Source: CBFHWU01 sp965659665
Lineage (GTDB): Bacteria > Bacteroidota > Bacteroidia > Flavobacteriales > Flavobacteriaceae
DNA length: 64,000 bases
Direction of reading: 5' to 3'
Assembly (NCBI GenBank): GCA_965659665.1
Contig: CBFHWU010000017.1
Coordinates: forward strand, 62,001 to 126,000
Under the pieces are notes generated by a model. That model made no database searches. It saw nothing but the letters and a program-made list of their open reading frames with translations, and was not told the DNA's origin. Positions within the stretch are counted from its first letter, which is position 1. Each line of letters opens with the position of its first letter. A program made the position numbers and the translations under genes. Of the stretch, positions 26,855 to 36,104 are shown in pieces.

Positions 26855-28822
26855 AACATACGCCCCTTTTTCATGAGTGGAATGAAAATCCACCTCCAAA
26901 TTTAGGCAAGTGGCACGCCATCTGTGTTTAAAACTTGGATAGTTACTTCCATCCGCAATTATAATTTGAGGGTTGAGCGATGCAATGACATGATCAAGGT
27001 GAATCTTGGGGCTGTCTTTTAATAAAATTATTGCTGGATGCAGAAAAGGGATATCGTAAACGCCATTTTGATCAATAACTAAAACATAGTTATTGTTTAT
27101 CTTTATAAGATTTGGTAGAGGGAGATGTTTTTTTTTCGTCAGTTGCGCATGCATTTGATAGCTAACAATCGCTGAATTACCGCTTAGATGGTCATCGCTG
27201 TAAAGTTCCAATACTCTTTCTTTGCTCACTCCTAAAATTGTTTTTTTATATTGATGAAAAACGATGAATTGGTTAGTGGATAAACCATAAAAACGTATCG
27301 AAAAATGAAACAATAAGCTCGAAAAAATTAAAATAAAAAATCGAAAAGAATTGAGTTTTTCAATACACATAAACAATCCTATCACAACTAATATTCCAAC
27401 CCAAGTATCATACACATCAAAGGGGATATTGGATAAAATAAATTGTTCTTTTTGTGCTAACTCTTTCACCAAAAAATTCACTCCACTTAATAACAGATCA
27501 AGACTATGTCCCAATATGGAAACATTTCCCCCAAGATGAGAAAAAAATACACCTAAAATTCCTCCACCAAGAATAAGTCCTAAAACTGGAATAATCAATA
27601 GATTACTGACAAAAAACAACACAGGAAACTGATGAAAATAGTATAATGTAAAAGGTAAAACAGATAATTGAGCAATGCATCCTAAAATAAACAAGCTTAT
27701 CATTTTATTCAAAAGCCAGTTTTTTGATCTTAGCTTTTTCATCACAAGAGGATGAATCCATAAAATTCCAAAGACAGCAGCATAGCTTAGTTGAAACCCA
27801 ACATCATAAACAAAGGAGGGCTGAATGATCAAAAGCAAGAGTAATGATAGCCAAACAGACTGAAACCGCACGGTAGGTCTTTGAGAGGCTATTCCTACAG
27901 AAACAAAACTAAACATACATACTGCTCGTACTACGGAAGGAGATAAACCAGTAAGCAAGGCAAAACCCCATAAGGAGCAGACGATCATTAGAAGACGAAT
28001 ATTCTTTCCTTTGGGCAAAAAAAGTAATGGACTCAACACCCAATGAATTAAAAGCATTAGTACCCCAACGTGCAAGCCCGAAATGGCCAATAAGTGTACG
28101 GCTCCAGCGGCTGAAAAATTATTCATGAGTTCCTCGCTAATTTCTGATCGATCTCCAAGAACCATAGCTCTTAATATTGATTCATTATCAGGCTTTAAGG
28201 ATAATAAATCAAGAGATTCGATTAATTCCGATCTTAGGGTGTACGCTATTTGTTTGATATTTAAATCATTTTCAATAGCGTTAAGATTTGGAGATAAGGG
28301 TCGAATTTGAAAAAATACTGCTTGTTTTTGCATGTAATTTGAAAAATCAAAACTTCCAGGATTTTTGGGCTTTTCAATCGGTTTAATCTCCACAACACTC
28401 CGATATACAGTCCCTAATTTAAAGGAACGATTATCATCTGTTGAAACTTGTAAAAGCGCTTTCCCACAAACTGGGGTAGAGTTAAAATTTATTACTGATA
28501 CAATGAAGGATTGACCGATGGGGTTAGGTTTTCGAATCTCATTAATTTTAAAACGTAACCAAACAAATTCGTTAGAGTTGAACTCTTGATGATAGTAATG
28601 GCACTCTTTTTCTAAAGGGTCATGGAGTTGAGCAGTAAACATTCCTGCAACGCTACTCAACAGGGCAATGCTTATAAAAAAAGCAAAATGCCATTTTAGT
28701 TTGTGAAAAATTAAACTTACTAGCCAACAAGCTCCAAACCACCAGTGTGATACGTCAGGATAGTACGAGTAGGTTACAATTCCGGCAATAAAAAAAAGTA
28801 TAGGATATGAAATAGGGGACAT
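26837..28822 (-). CDS. ComEC/Rec2 family DNA-uptake channel protein
   Basis: 661 residues. The N-terminal region has several hydrophobic segments and an OB-like DUF4131 domain (about 25-190), then the polytopic Competence domain with LLAISGLHVGVLMLLIHW and TGLSPSVVRAVCMF, both hallmark stretches. In long members a metallo-beta-lactamase domain follows. Here the C-terminal part (about 500-661) is short and lacks the HxHxDH motif, so no nuclease-like domain is present. It would carry single-stranded DNA across the inner membrane in natural transformation, or act in other transport if competence is lost. Confidence 0.88.
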   Translation of the reverse strand: MSPISYPILFFIAGIVTYSYYPDVSHWWFGACWLVSLIFHKLKWHFAFFISIALLSSVAGMFTAQLHDPLEKECHYYHQEFNSNEFVWLRFKINEIRKPNPIGQSFIVSVINFNSTPVCGKALLQVSTDDNRSFKLGTVYRSVVEIKPIEKPKNPGSFDFSNYMQKQAVFFQIRPLSPNLNAIENDLNIKQIAYTLRSELIESLDLLSLKPDNESILRAMVLGDRSEISEELMNNFSAAGAVHLLAISGLHVGVLMLLIHWVLSPLLFLPKGKNIRLLMIVCSLWGFALLTGLSPSVVRAVCMFSFVSVGIASQRPTVRFQSVWLSLLLLLIIQPSFVYDVGFQLSYAAVFGILWIHPLVMKKLRSKNWLLNKMISLFILGCIAQLSVLPFTLYYFHQFPVLFFVSNLLIIPVLGLILGGGILGVFFSHLGGNVSILGHSLDLLLSGVNFLVKELAQKEQFILSNIPFDVYDTWVGILVVIGLFMCIEKLNSFRFFILIFSSLLFHFSIRFYGLSTNQFIVFHQYKKTILGVSKERVLELYSDDHLSGNSAIVSYQMHAQLTKKKHLPLPNLIKINNNYVLVIDQNGVYDIPFLHPAIILLKDSPKIHLDHVIASLNPQIIIADGSNYPSFKHRWRATCLNLEVDFHSTHEKGAYVLDLKR

Positions 28823-28903
28823 TTTATAAAATTAAGCATTGTATCAACGTGTTCAAAAAAACACACTAAATTCAATTTTGTTGATTTGTAATAACCTAAT
28901 AAC

Positions 28904-29377
28904 TTATTTTTTAAGTAATCGCCGAGTTTGCACATAGGTTTTACGCCAATATCCATCGTTTAAACTCGATATCATGACACCACGTGAAGAGGAAGCATGA
29001 ATAAACATGATCTCCCCTCTTTTCTGTCCAACAACGATACCCGCATGGGTTAGTTTTCTTTTTTTTGAGGTTCTAAAAAAAAGAATATCGCCCGATTTCG
29101 CCCGTAATTTGGAAATGCGTTTTCCTTTTTTTCGTAATTCTTCCACCGTACGGGGAATACGAATTCCTTGTTTACTAAACGCATTGTGAATTAGACCAGA
29201 GCAGTCGATACCGCTTTTGGTGTTCCCACCGTACAAGTAAGGCGTACCCATATATTCTTTTGCATAATATACGACTCCATCACGGGGCTTCATTTTTTTT
29301 TCTCGCTTAAGTCCTCCACAACTTACAAGTAGAAGTCCAGATAACCCAATAATGAATAAATTAGTGCGAAGTAGCAT
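28904..29377 (-). CDS. NlpC/P60 family lipoprotein peptidase
   Basis: 157 residues. A lipobox LVSC gives lipid-modified Cys20. The C40 peptidase domain has the catalytic triad: Cys59 (GIDCSGL), His111 (LTHAGIVVG) and His127 (MFIHASSS). Family members cut the peptide stems of peptidoglycan. This protein resembles small Spr/MepS-like hydrolases that open the wall for growth. The gene overlaps the 3' end of lpxB by 17 bases, so it is probably co-transcribed with surE and lpxB. Confidence 0.9.
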   Translation of the reverse strand: MLLRTNLFIIGLSGLLLVSCGGLKREKKMKPRDGVVYYAKEYMGTPYLYGGNTKSGIDCSGLIHNAFSKQGIRIPRTVEELRKKGKRISKLRAKSGDILFFRTSKKRKLTHAGIVVGQKRGEIMFIHASSSRGVMISSLNDGYWRKTYVQTRRLLKK

Positions 29378-30470
29378 TGTTTATAATTTTGGTTGCTACA
29401 GTTTTGCTTGCTCCAATCCCTCCGAGTTTTTGAGCCAGTGCTTCATAATCTCTCAAGATTTTGTTTCTTTGATTTCCATCAATAATTTTGGGTAAGAATT
29501 TTATTAATTTATGTTTATTACATTCGTCCTGAATAAATTCTTGTACCACTTCTCGTTCCATAATCAAATTTACCAACGAAATAAAAGGGAGATTAACGAC
29601 TCTTTTGGCAATAGCATAACTGATCAAACTTGTTTTATAACATACAATTTGGGGTACCTTGAGTAAGGCTGTTTCGAGTGTTGCGGTTCCGCTTGTTACC
29701 AGTGCTGCTTTTGAAACGGATAACAAATTGTATGTATTTCCAAAAACAATTGGGAGGTCAGGAGCATATGTGTGATATAATTCGGTAGGCTGGTGTGCTG
29801 CACCTGCGATAACAAATTGATAAGCTGAAAGATATTGCGCCACCTCTGACATGATTGGTAACAACTTTTGAATTTCTTGTTTTCTACTTCCAGGCAACAA
29901 CGCAACGATAGGTTTAGCATTCTTGGGGAGATGGTTTTTTTTAAAGTGTTTGTTCGGATGGTAAGCACCCAAGGCATCCAACAATGGATGGCCTACAAAA
30001 GATACGTTAAGTTGATGTTTTTGGTTAAAAAAATCCAATTCAAATGGGAGAATAGCATATTGATAATCGGTATCTCGTTTTAATTTATGAATTCGATTTT
30101 CTTTCCATGCCCATACTTGAGGCATAATGTAATAGTGAACCTGTATTCCCCTTTTTTTGGCCCAAGAGGCAATACGCATATTAAAACCTGGATAGTCGAT
30201 AAGAATTAGAATATCAGGAGAAAATGCTTCAATATCTGATTGGCAAAAACGAATATTTTGGAGAATGGTTCCTAAGTTTTGTACCACTTCTAGGAATCCC
30301 ATAAAAGCCAAGTCTCGGTAGTGTTTTACCATTTCTGCTCCTGCTTGCTGCATCAAATCTCCTCCCCAAGCTCTAATAGTAGCTTTTGAATCCTTGAGAA
30401 CAAGCTCTTTGATCAAATTGGATCCGTGTAAATCACCTGATGCTTCCCCTGCAATGATGTAGTACTTCAT
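29361..30470 (-). CDS. lpxB: Lipid-A-disaccharide synthase
   Basis: 369 residues, normal length. It joins UDP-diacylglucosamine and lipid X to form the lipid A disaccharide. The start YYIIAGEASGDLHGSNLI is the family opening, with SFVGHPLLDAL, LLPGSRKQEIQKLLP and TSGTATLETALL of the GT-B fold further on. It is downstream of surE and a small membrane protein (4-base overlap), the common flavobacterial order. Confidence 0.95.
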   Translation of the reverse strand: MKYYIIAGEASGDLHGSNLIKELVLKDSKATIRAWGGDLMQQAGAEMVKHYRDLAFMGFLEVVQNLGTILQNIRFCQSDIEAFSPDILILIDYPGFNMRIASWAKKRGIQVHYYIMPQVWAWKENRIHKLKRDTDYQYAILPFELDFFNQKHQLNVSFVGHPLLDALGAYHPNKHFKKNHLPKNAKPIVALLPGSRKQEIQKLLPIMSEVAQYLSAYQFVIAGAAHQPTELYHTYAPDLPIVFGNTYNLLSVSKAALVTSGTATLETALLKVPQIVCYKTSLISYAIAKRVVNLPFISLVNLIMEREVVQEFIQDECNKHKLIKFLPKIIDGNQRNKILRDYEALAQKLGGIGASKTVATKIINNATSH

Positions 30471-30751
30471 AGGATAAATTTAAGAACAATTGATAATGCG
30501 GCCCAAAAAAAGGTAGCTCCTAATACTCCTCTCGCTTGATCATCTTTTTGTAGTCGGAGGTATAAAAAAAACAGAAACAAATTAACTATCGCAGCTAAAC
30601 TCAGCCATGCCCCTAATTTTTGTTCTGTGATTAACGTTGTTAAGCGATATTGTAACCTATCAGGGGATAGCCATAGCAAGGCTATTAGCGCTGTAAATAA
30701 GGGAAGTAAAACGCCTAACAACCCCCCTTGGAAGCGTTTTATAACTCCCAT
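30467..30751 (-). CDS. Small membrane protein of unknown function
   Basis: 94 residues with three hydrophobic segments (about 10-28, 46-64, 77-93) and a short charged loop LRLQKDDQARGV. No motif I recognise. It overlaps surE by 13 bases upstream and lpxB by four bases downstream, so it is part of that operon and probably works in or near the membrane. Proteins in this slot are found in related Flavobacteriaceae, as far as I recall. Confidence 0.75.
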   Translation of the reverse strand: MGVIKRFQGGLLGVLLPLFTALIALLWLSPDRLQYRLTTLITEQKLGAWLSLAAIVNLFLFFLYLRLQKDDQARGVLGATFFWAALSIVLKFIL

Positions 30752-31509
30752 GTATTGAGTTTTTGAATAAAATGATGTGCAGTAAGATCAAATTGTACAG
30801 GGACTACTGAAATATAGTTGTTGGCCAATGCCCATTCGTCTGTATCTTCGCCTTTATCTTCGTTGATAAAGTTACCCGTAAGCCAATAATATTCTTTTCC
30901 AATGGGATCTTTTCTTTTATCAAATTTTTCAATCCAATAAGCATTTGCCTGTCGACATATTTTAACTCCCTTGATATCGGCTTTTTTTAGATTTGGGAAG
31001 TTAACATTCAAAACAATTTTTTCAGGAATTCCATTGGACAGGGCTTTGAGAGTAATTTGTTTAACGTACGCTGTAATTTGTTTAAAATCAGCTTTCCATG
31101 AATAATCTAGAAAGGAAAAACCAATGGCAGGAACCCCTTCAATTCCTGCTTCAATTGCCGCACTCATGGTGCCTGAATAAATAACATTAATGGATGAATT
31201 AGACCCATGGTTGATTCCAGATACGCACAAATCTGGTTTGCGTTTTAAAATTTCATGAACACCAAGCTTAACACAATCTGCAGGAGTTCCCGAGCAGGCA
31301 TATTCAACTTGAGGACCATCATCCATAGTTACTTTTGTACAACGCAAGGTGCTATTGATAGTTATGGCATGTCCCATACCGGACTGAGGGCTATCAGGAG
31401 CGACCACAATAACCTCTCCAATTTCATTCATCACATGGATCAAATTACGAAGTCCTGGAGCACTAATACCATCATCATTTGTAACTAATATTAATGGTTT
31501 TTTTGTCAT
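30739..31509 (-). CDS. surE: 5'/3'-nucleotidase SurE
   Basis: 256 residues. SurE removes phosphate from nucleoside 5' and 3' monophosphates and short polyphosphate in a metal-dependent way. The family start ILVTNDDGISAPGL has metal-binding Asp12 and Asp13, then APDSPQSGMGHAITI with the conserved Ser, and SGINHGSNSSINVIYSGTM with the conserved Asn. Length is normal. It heads the surE-small membrane protein-lpxB-NlpC/P60 gene string. Confidence 0.95.
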   Translation of the reverse strand: MTKKPLILVTNDDGISAPGLRNLIHVMNEIGEVIVVAPDSPQSGMGHAITINSTLRCTKVTMDDGPQVEYACSGTPADCVKLGVHEILKRKPDLCVSGINHGSNSSINVIYSGTMSAAIEAGIEGVPAIGFSFLDYSWKADFKQITAYVKQITLKALSNGIPEKIVLNVNFPNLKKADIKGVKICRQANAYWIEKFDKRKDPIGKEYYWLTGNFINEDKGEDTDEWALANNYISVVPVQFDLTAHHFIQKLNTWEL

Positions 31510-31641
31510 GGCCTAATTTTTGTGTAAAGCTACTAAAAATAGAAGACCAGATTTTTTTTATGAGTCAGATTTATAATGATTTTGTAAAACAAAAATTATG
31601 TAACTTAGTAGTTTGCTAAAGAAATAGAAATCCTACAAAAA

Positions 31642-33777
31642 ATGATTAAAAAAATTACGTACATACTGTTGGCGTTGATTATTGTATTATTTACATGGTC
31701 AGCATTAGGTAAATCTTTTGGATTCCAACCCTCCAATCCTAATAAAGATAAGCTTCTACTAGAATTGATTTCCTATGTTGTCAATAGAGGGCATTTTGAT
31801 CCAAAAGCGATAAATGATGAATTATCTGAACAATTATATACCGCATATCTTGAGCTTTTGGATGGGCAAAAACGATTTTTTTTGAAGAGTGATATCAAAG
31901 AATTCTCTCGATACATGTATCAATTGGATGATCAATTTAATCAGATTGATATCAGTTTCTTTAATCTGACATATAATCGTTTTAAACAACGAAACAACGA
32001 GGTACAGTTAATGTACAAGGATTTGTTGAGTATCCCATTTGACTTTACCATTGATGAAAAAATAAGTGTGGATTACGATCAAATGGAATATGCCTTAACG
32101 TCCTTGGAAAGAAAAGAAAAATGGAGAAAACAACTCAAGTTGTCCACCTTAGGTATCTATTATGATAAAATTGAAGAAGAGAAAGCGAAGCAAGAAAAAG
32201 ATAAAAATTATATCAAAAAATCAAATGAAGCGATAGAACTTGAATCTCGTGAACTCACCGAAAACAACCTCAATAATTACTTTGAAATTATGGAGGACTT
32301 AACTCGTAATGATTGGTTTACATCTTACCTCAATGCATTTGTTACCCAGTTCGATCCTCACACTTTTTATTTCGCACCTGAAGATAAAGATCGTTTCGAT
32401 ATGAGTATGTCGGGTAAATTTGAAGGAATTGGAGCACGTTTGTCTAAACGAGATCAGGCTATAAAAATTGTAGATATTATTTCGGGAGGACCAATATGGA
32501 GAGATAAAACCATTCACGTAGGGGATGAAATTAGGGGAGTCCGTCAAGAAGACGGAGACCCCGTGGATATCACAGGAATGCGTTTGGATGATGCCATAAA
32601 ACTCATAAAAGGACCAAAAGGAACGACGGTTTATTTGACCATAAAAAGGGTAGACGGTAATATCGAAGTAGTTCCAGTAGTACGAGATTTAGTCATTATT
32701 GAAGAATCGTATGCAAAGACTTCAATAATCAAAAAAGGAGATAAAGTTTTTGGATTAATTGACCTTCCAAAGTTTTATGTAGATTTCAGAGACTATAAAG
32801 AACGAAATGCTGCACACGATATAAAGAAAGAGATTCTAAAACTCATCGAGTCCAATGCCGATGGTCTTATTCTAGACCTACGCTTCAATGGAGGAGGTTC
32901 ACTCCAAACAGTGGTAGATATTTCTGGTTATTTTATTGATAAAGGGCCTATTGTTCAGGTAAAGTCAACAGGCGATCAAAAAGAAATACTCCGTGATCAG
33001 GATGCAGGTATTCTATGGGACAAACCCCTAGTTATTTTGGTAAATGAAATGTCCGCTTCTGCTTCTGAAATATTTGCTGCAGCTATGCAAGATTACAAGC
33101 GGGCAGTCGTGTTGGGGAGTGAACAAACTTTTGGGAAAGGAACGGTTCAAAATGTCATTGATTTAAATCGATTTATTTCTAACAGTACTTATGGTAATAT
33201 CGGAGCTCTTAAGATTACTACAGATAAGTTTTACAGAATTAATGGAGGGTCTGTTCAGTTGGAAGGGGTCAAAAGTGATATTATAGCTCCTGATCGTTAT
33301 CGTTATGTTGAATTTGGAGAAAAAGACGAAGAAAACCCACTTGATTGGGATCGTATTTTACCTGCTGAATATTCCGTATGGAGTGGTTATTTAAACTATG
33401 ATGAGACAATTCAAAAGAGTCAAAACCGTATTGATAATAATCCAATTTTTGCTTTAACCGATGAAAATGCAAAGTGGGTTCAAACCCAACAAGAGTTAAT
33501 GAATTATTCGCTTAATTATGATCAATTCGTCAATCGAATAGAAACAAATAAAGATTTTTCTGAACGATTTAAAGCAATTAGTGATTACAAAAGTAACTTG
33601 AGTTTTTCAAATCTACCTCAGGAACAAGCACTCTATGACTCAGATGAAACCTTTAAAGAGACTCGCAGTCGTTGGCTTGAATCATTACGTTCTGATATAT
33701 ACATTGATGAGGCTGTTAGAGTTCTTGAAGATCTGCACTTGAATTTTATCAACTTAAAACCACTAGCAGTTAAGTAA
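31642..33777 (+). CDS. prc: Carboxy-terminal processing peptidase (Tsp/Prc, S41)
   Basis: 711 residues with an N-terminal signal or membrane anchor. Like E. coli Prc it has an N-terminal helical domain, a PDZ domain (about 225-340: GKFEGIGARLSKRDQAI, VGDEIRGVRQ), the S41 protease core, and a C-terminal DUF3340-type part. The core stretch NEMSASASEIFAAAMQDYKR holds the catalytic Ser (about 473), and TFGKGTVQ holds the Lys (about 499). It degrades or trims periplasmic proteins from their C termini. A permease gene follows ten bases later. Confidence 0.92.
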   Translation: MIKKITYILLALIIVLFTWSALGKSFGFQPSNPNKDKLLLELISYVVNRGHFDPKAINDELSEQLYTAYLELLDGQKRFFLKSDIKEFSRYMYQLDDQFNQIDISFFNLTYNRFKQRNNEVQLMYKDLLSIPFDFTIDEKISVDYDQMEYALTSLERKEKWRKQLKLSTLGIYYDKIEEEKAKQEKDKNYIKKSNEAIELESRELTENNLNNYFEIMEDLTRNDWFTSYLNAFVTQFDPHTFYFAPEDKDRFDMSMSGKFEGIGARLSKRDQAIKIVDIISGGPIWRDKTIHVGDEIRGVRQEDGDPVDITGMRLDDAIKLIKGPKGTTVYLTIKRVDGNIEVVPVVRDLVIIEESYAKTSIIKKGDKVFGLIDLPKFYVDFRDYKERNAAHDIKKEILKLIESNADGLILDLRFNGGGSLQTVVDISGYFIDKGPIVQVKSTGDQKEILRDQDAGILWDKPLVILVNEMSASASEIFAAAMQDYKRAVVLGSEQTFGKGTVQNVIDLNRFISNSTYGNIGALKITTDKFYRINGGSVQLEGVKSDIIAPDRYRYVEFGEKDEENPLDWDRILPAEYSVWSGYLNYDETIQKSQNRIDNNPIFALTDENAKWVQTQQELMNYSLNYDQFVNRIETNKDFSERFKAISDYKSNLSFSNLPQEQALYDSDETFKETRSRWLESLRSDIYIDEAVRVLEDLHLNFINLKPLAVK

Positions 33778-33787
33778 TAAATAACTG

Positions 33788-34858
33788 ATGCAGTTCAATC
33801 AAAAATTTAGGCGTAATCCTAGCGGAGTTTTAGGAGGCATACTTATTCTTTGTTGTGTTTTTTTTGCTTTATTTGCTTACATATTTGCCATTGATCAATC
33901 TCAGTACGCGAATCAAATGCATCTGCCCATCCACTCTCAACCTCCTGGTTTTGAGGTCCAAATGTTACATATACCAAATGAACAATCTCAAAAAAAAAAT
34001 TATTTTTCAGGGAATCCCTTTCCAGATAAACAAATACCTATTTCTTCCTATACTTTTACCGCAAAAGGTATAGAAATAGTGCATTATAATCCTGAAACAA
34101 CAGGAAGAAAAGAACTACTCGAGTGGTCTTTTTTTCCTTCAGCATATAATCGTCCATCGACTGTTCAAACACTTATCAAAACCTATTCATTTCCATTAGG
34201 AACTGATTTATTTGGAAGAGATGTATGGAGTCGAATATTGGTGGGTGCACGTGTATCACTTAGTGTTGGCGCAATTGCAGTATGTATTTCGTTATTGGTT
34301 GGAATACCTGTAGGAGCTATTGGGGGTTATTTTGGGGGGAAAATAGACAAGATGGTGATGTTTATCATTAATATAACATGGTCCATCCCCACTCTTTTAT
34401 TGGTCATTGCCATCTCGATTGCTCTTGGAAAGGGAATTTGGCAAGTATTTATTGCTGTGGGACTTACAATGTGGGTTGAAGTTGCACGAATTGTACGTGG
34501 GCAAGTAATGCAAATTAAAGAGAAAGCCTTTGTTACTGCCGCTTCGGTACTTGGTTTTTCATCATGGCGAATTTTAACACGTCATATATTACCTAATTGT
34601 TGGTCATCTATTATTGTTATATCAGCAGCTAATTTCGCAGCAGCTATTTTAATTGAAAGCGGGTTAAGTTTTTTAGGAATTGGAGCTCAACCTCCCATTC
34701 CAAGTTGGGGAAGCATGATCAAAGATCACTACCCTTATTTGATGACAGGCAAAGCTTATATGGCGGTAGTGCCTGGAATCGCTATTGTACTATTGGTAAG
34801 TTCCTTTATGTTGGTCGGAAATGCGCTTCGTGATACCTTAGATATTACCACTCGTTGA
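33788..34858 (+). CDS. ABC transporter permease, DppC/OppC type, without partner genes
   Basis: 356 residues. After a first membrane helix (about 15-35) comes a periplasmic region of roughly 90 residues, then the binding-protein-dependent transport domain with FPLGTDLFGRDVWSRILVGA and the EAA-like loop VLGFSSWRILTRHILPN. Normal DppC proteins have about 300 residues; the periplasmic region explains the extra length. The second permease, ATPases and binding protein are not in the neighbourhood, so partners must be encoded elsewhere. It converges on rodA with a 14-base overlap. Confidence 0.85.
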   Translation: MQFNQKFRRNPSGVLGGILILCCVFFALFAYIFAIDQSQYANQMHLPIHSQPPGFEVQMLHIPNEQSQKKNYFSGNPFPDKQIPISSYTFTAKGIEIVHYNPETTGRKELLEWSFFPSAYNRPSTVQTLIKTYSFPLGTDLFGRDVWSRILVGARVSLSVGAIAVCISLLVGIPVGAIGGYFGGKIDKMVMFIINITWSIPTLLLVIAISIALGKGIWQVFIAVGLTMWVEVARIVRGQVMQIKEKAFVTAASVLGFSSWRILTRHILPNCWSSIIVISAANFAAAILIESGLSFLGIGAQPPIPSWGSMIKDHYPYLMTGKAYMAVVPGIAIVLLVSSFMLVGNALRDTLDITTR

Positions 34859-36104
34859 TCCTATTCCCATCAAGTTTAAAATAAATTGCTAAGAGCAAGC
34901 CAAAACCTAAAATACTAGATCCCCCATAACTAAAAAAGGGTAGTGGGATGCCGATAGTAGGAAATATACCTAAAACCATTCCCAAGTTTACACTAAAGTG
35001 GGTAAATAATAAACACACCACACAGTAACAATAAATTCTACTAAAACTATTTTTCTGACGTTGAGAAACATACATAATACGTAGCATCAGAGTGATAAAT
35101 AAAGCAATCACAACAAAAGAACCAACAAATCCCCATTCTTCAGCAACAATGGTAAAGATGTAATCAGTTTGTTTTTCAGGAACAAAGTCTCCTTGGGTTT
35201 GAGTACCCTCAAGAAAACCCTTTCCCCAAACTCCACCCGATCCAATGGCAATTTGAGATTGATTAATATTGTAACCAATTCCTTGAGGATCATATTCTTT
35301 TCCTATGACGATATTAATTCGATCTCTATGACGTTGCTCAAAAATATGTTCAAAAATATAATTTACAGAAAAAATATAACCAATGATAACCAGTGTTACT
35401 CCACTAACAATCAAAAACTGTATTACAGGTTTTTTATTTTTTCTTGAAAATAAAAAGAAAACAAAAGCAAGGGTGATTACCCCAATAATAATATCATTCG
35501 GTTGGAGAAGTAAGGTGAGGATGAATAAAATAACTGCTCCTACAACACTTAACAGATACCTGCTTGACAAGCCTTCCGCATGTAGTACAAAAAAAAAGCT
35601 AAAAAACACCAAAGCACTCCCAGGATCAGGCTGTGGTAAAATGATAAAAGCAGGCAGCAAAATTAAGATAAATGCAGTTAGTTGATCTCTAAATCGATTG
35701 ATATTTGTACTGAAATCACTTAAATGTTTTGATAATGCGAGTGCAGTAATTACTTTGGCAATTTCAGAAGGTTGAAAACTAAACCCCCCTAATGAGTACC
35801 ATGATGTAGCTCCGGAAACAGTATGGCCGAAGACGTACAACCCTAACAACGCAAGAAGGATTGTGAGGTAAAAGATACTTGAAAACCGTTCAAATAATTT
35901 AGATCCGATGATTTGAACTCCGATAATAATTAAAATAGATATTAAAACAAAAAACAGTTGTTTTCCAAAGGTTTGATCGAGTTGAAGGACATCCACCCCC
36001 TCACTATAACTCGCCGCATACAAATTGACTAACCCCATCACACTCAGGATCAAATAAATCCCTAATGTGACCCAATCAAGACGTAAAAAATATTTTCTAT
36101 TCAT
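34845..36104 (-). CDS. rodA: Rod-shape SEDS protein RodA
   Basis: About 419 residues from MNRKYFLRLDW, an ATG eight bases inside the mrdA end. An ATG at 36125 would add seven residues (MEFPLLS) not typical for the family. About ten membrane helices. The SEDS stretches FQPSEIAKVITALALSKHL and QTDYIFTIVAEEWGFVGS fit the peptidoglycan glycosyltransferase family, and the C-terminal PFFSYGGSSILG is characteristic. It polymerises glycan strands together with PBP2, encoded immediately upstream. Confidence 0.94.
   Translation of the reverse strand: MNRKYFLRLDWVTLGIYLILSVMGLVNLYAASYSEGVDVLQLDQTFGKQLFFVLISILIIIGVQIIGSKLFERFSSIFYLTILLALLGLYVFGHTVSGATSWYSLGGFSFQPSEIAKVITALALSKHLSDFSTNINRFRDQLTAFILILLPAFIILPQPDPGSALVFFSFFFVLHAEGLSSRYLLSVVGAVILFILTLLLQPNDIIIGVITLAFVFFLFSRKNKKPVIQFLIVSGVTLVIIGYIFSVNYIFEHIFEQRHRDRINIVIGKEYDPQGIGYNINQSQIAIGSGGVWGKGFLEGTQTQGDFVPEKQTDYIFTIVAEEWGFVGSFVVIALFITLMLRIMYVSQRQKNSFSRIYCYCVVCLLFTHFSVNLGMVLGIFPTIGIPLPFFSYGGSSILGFGLLLAIYFKLDGNRINEW

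Noticed and set aside
26837..27400. A metallo-beta-lactamase domain at the ComEC C terminus
   Set aside because: No HxHxDH motif is present in this part of the protein and it is too short.
28774..28956. 60-codon minus-strand frame between comEC and the NlpC/P60 gene
   Set aside because: It overlaps both gene ends out of frame and has no recognisable content; a shadow.
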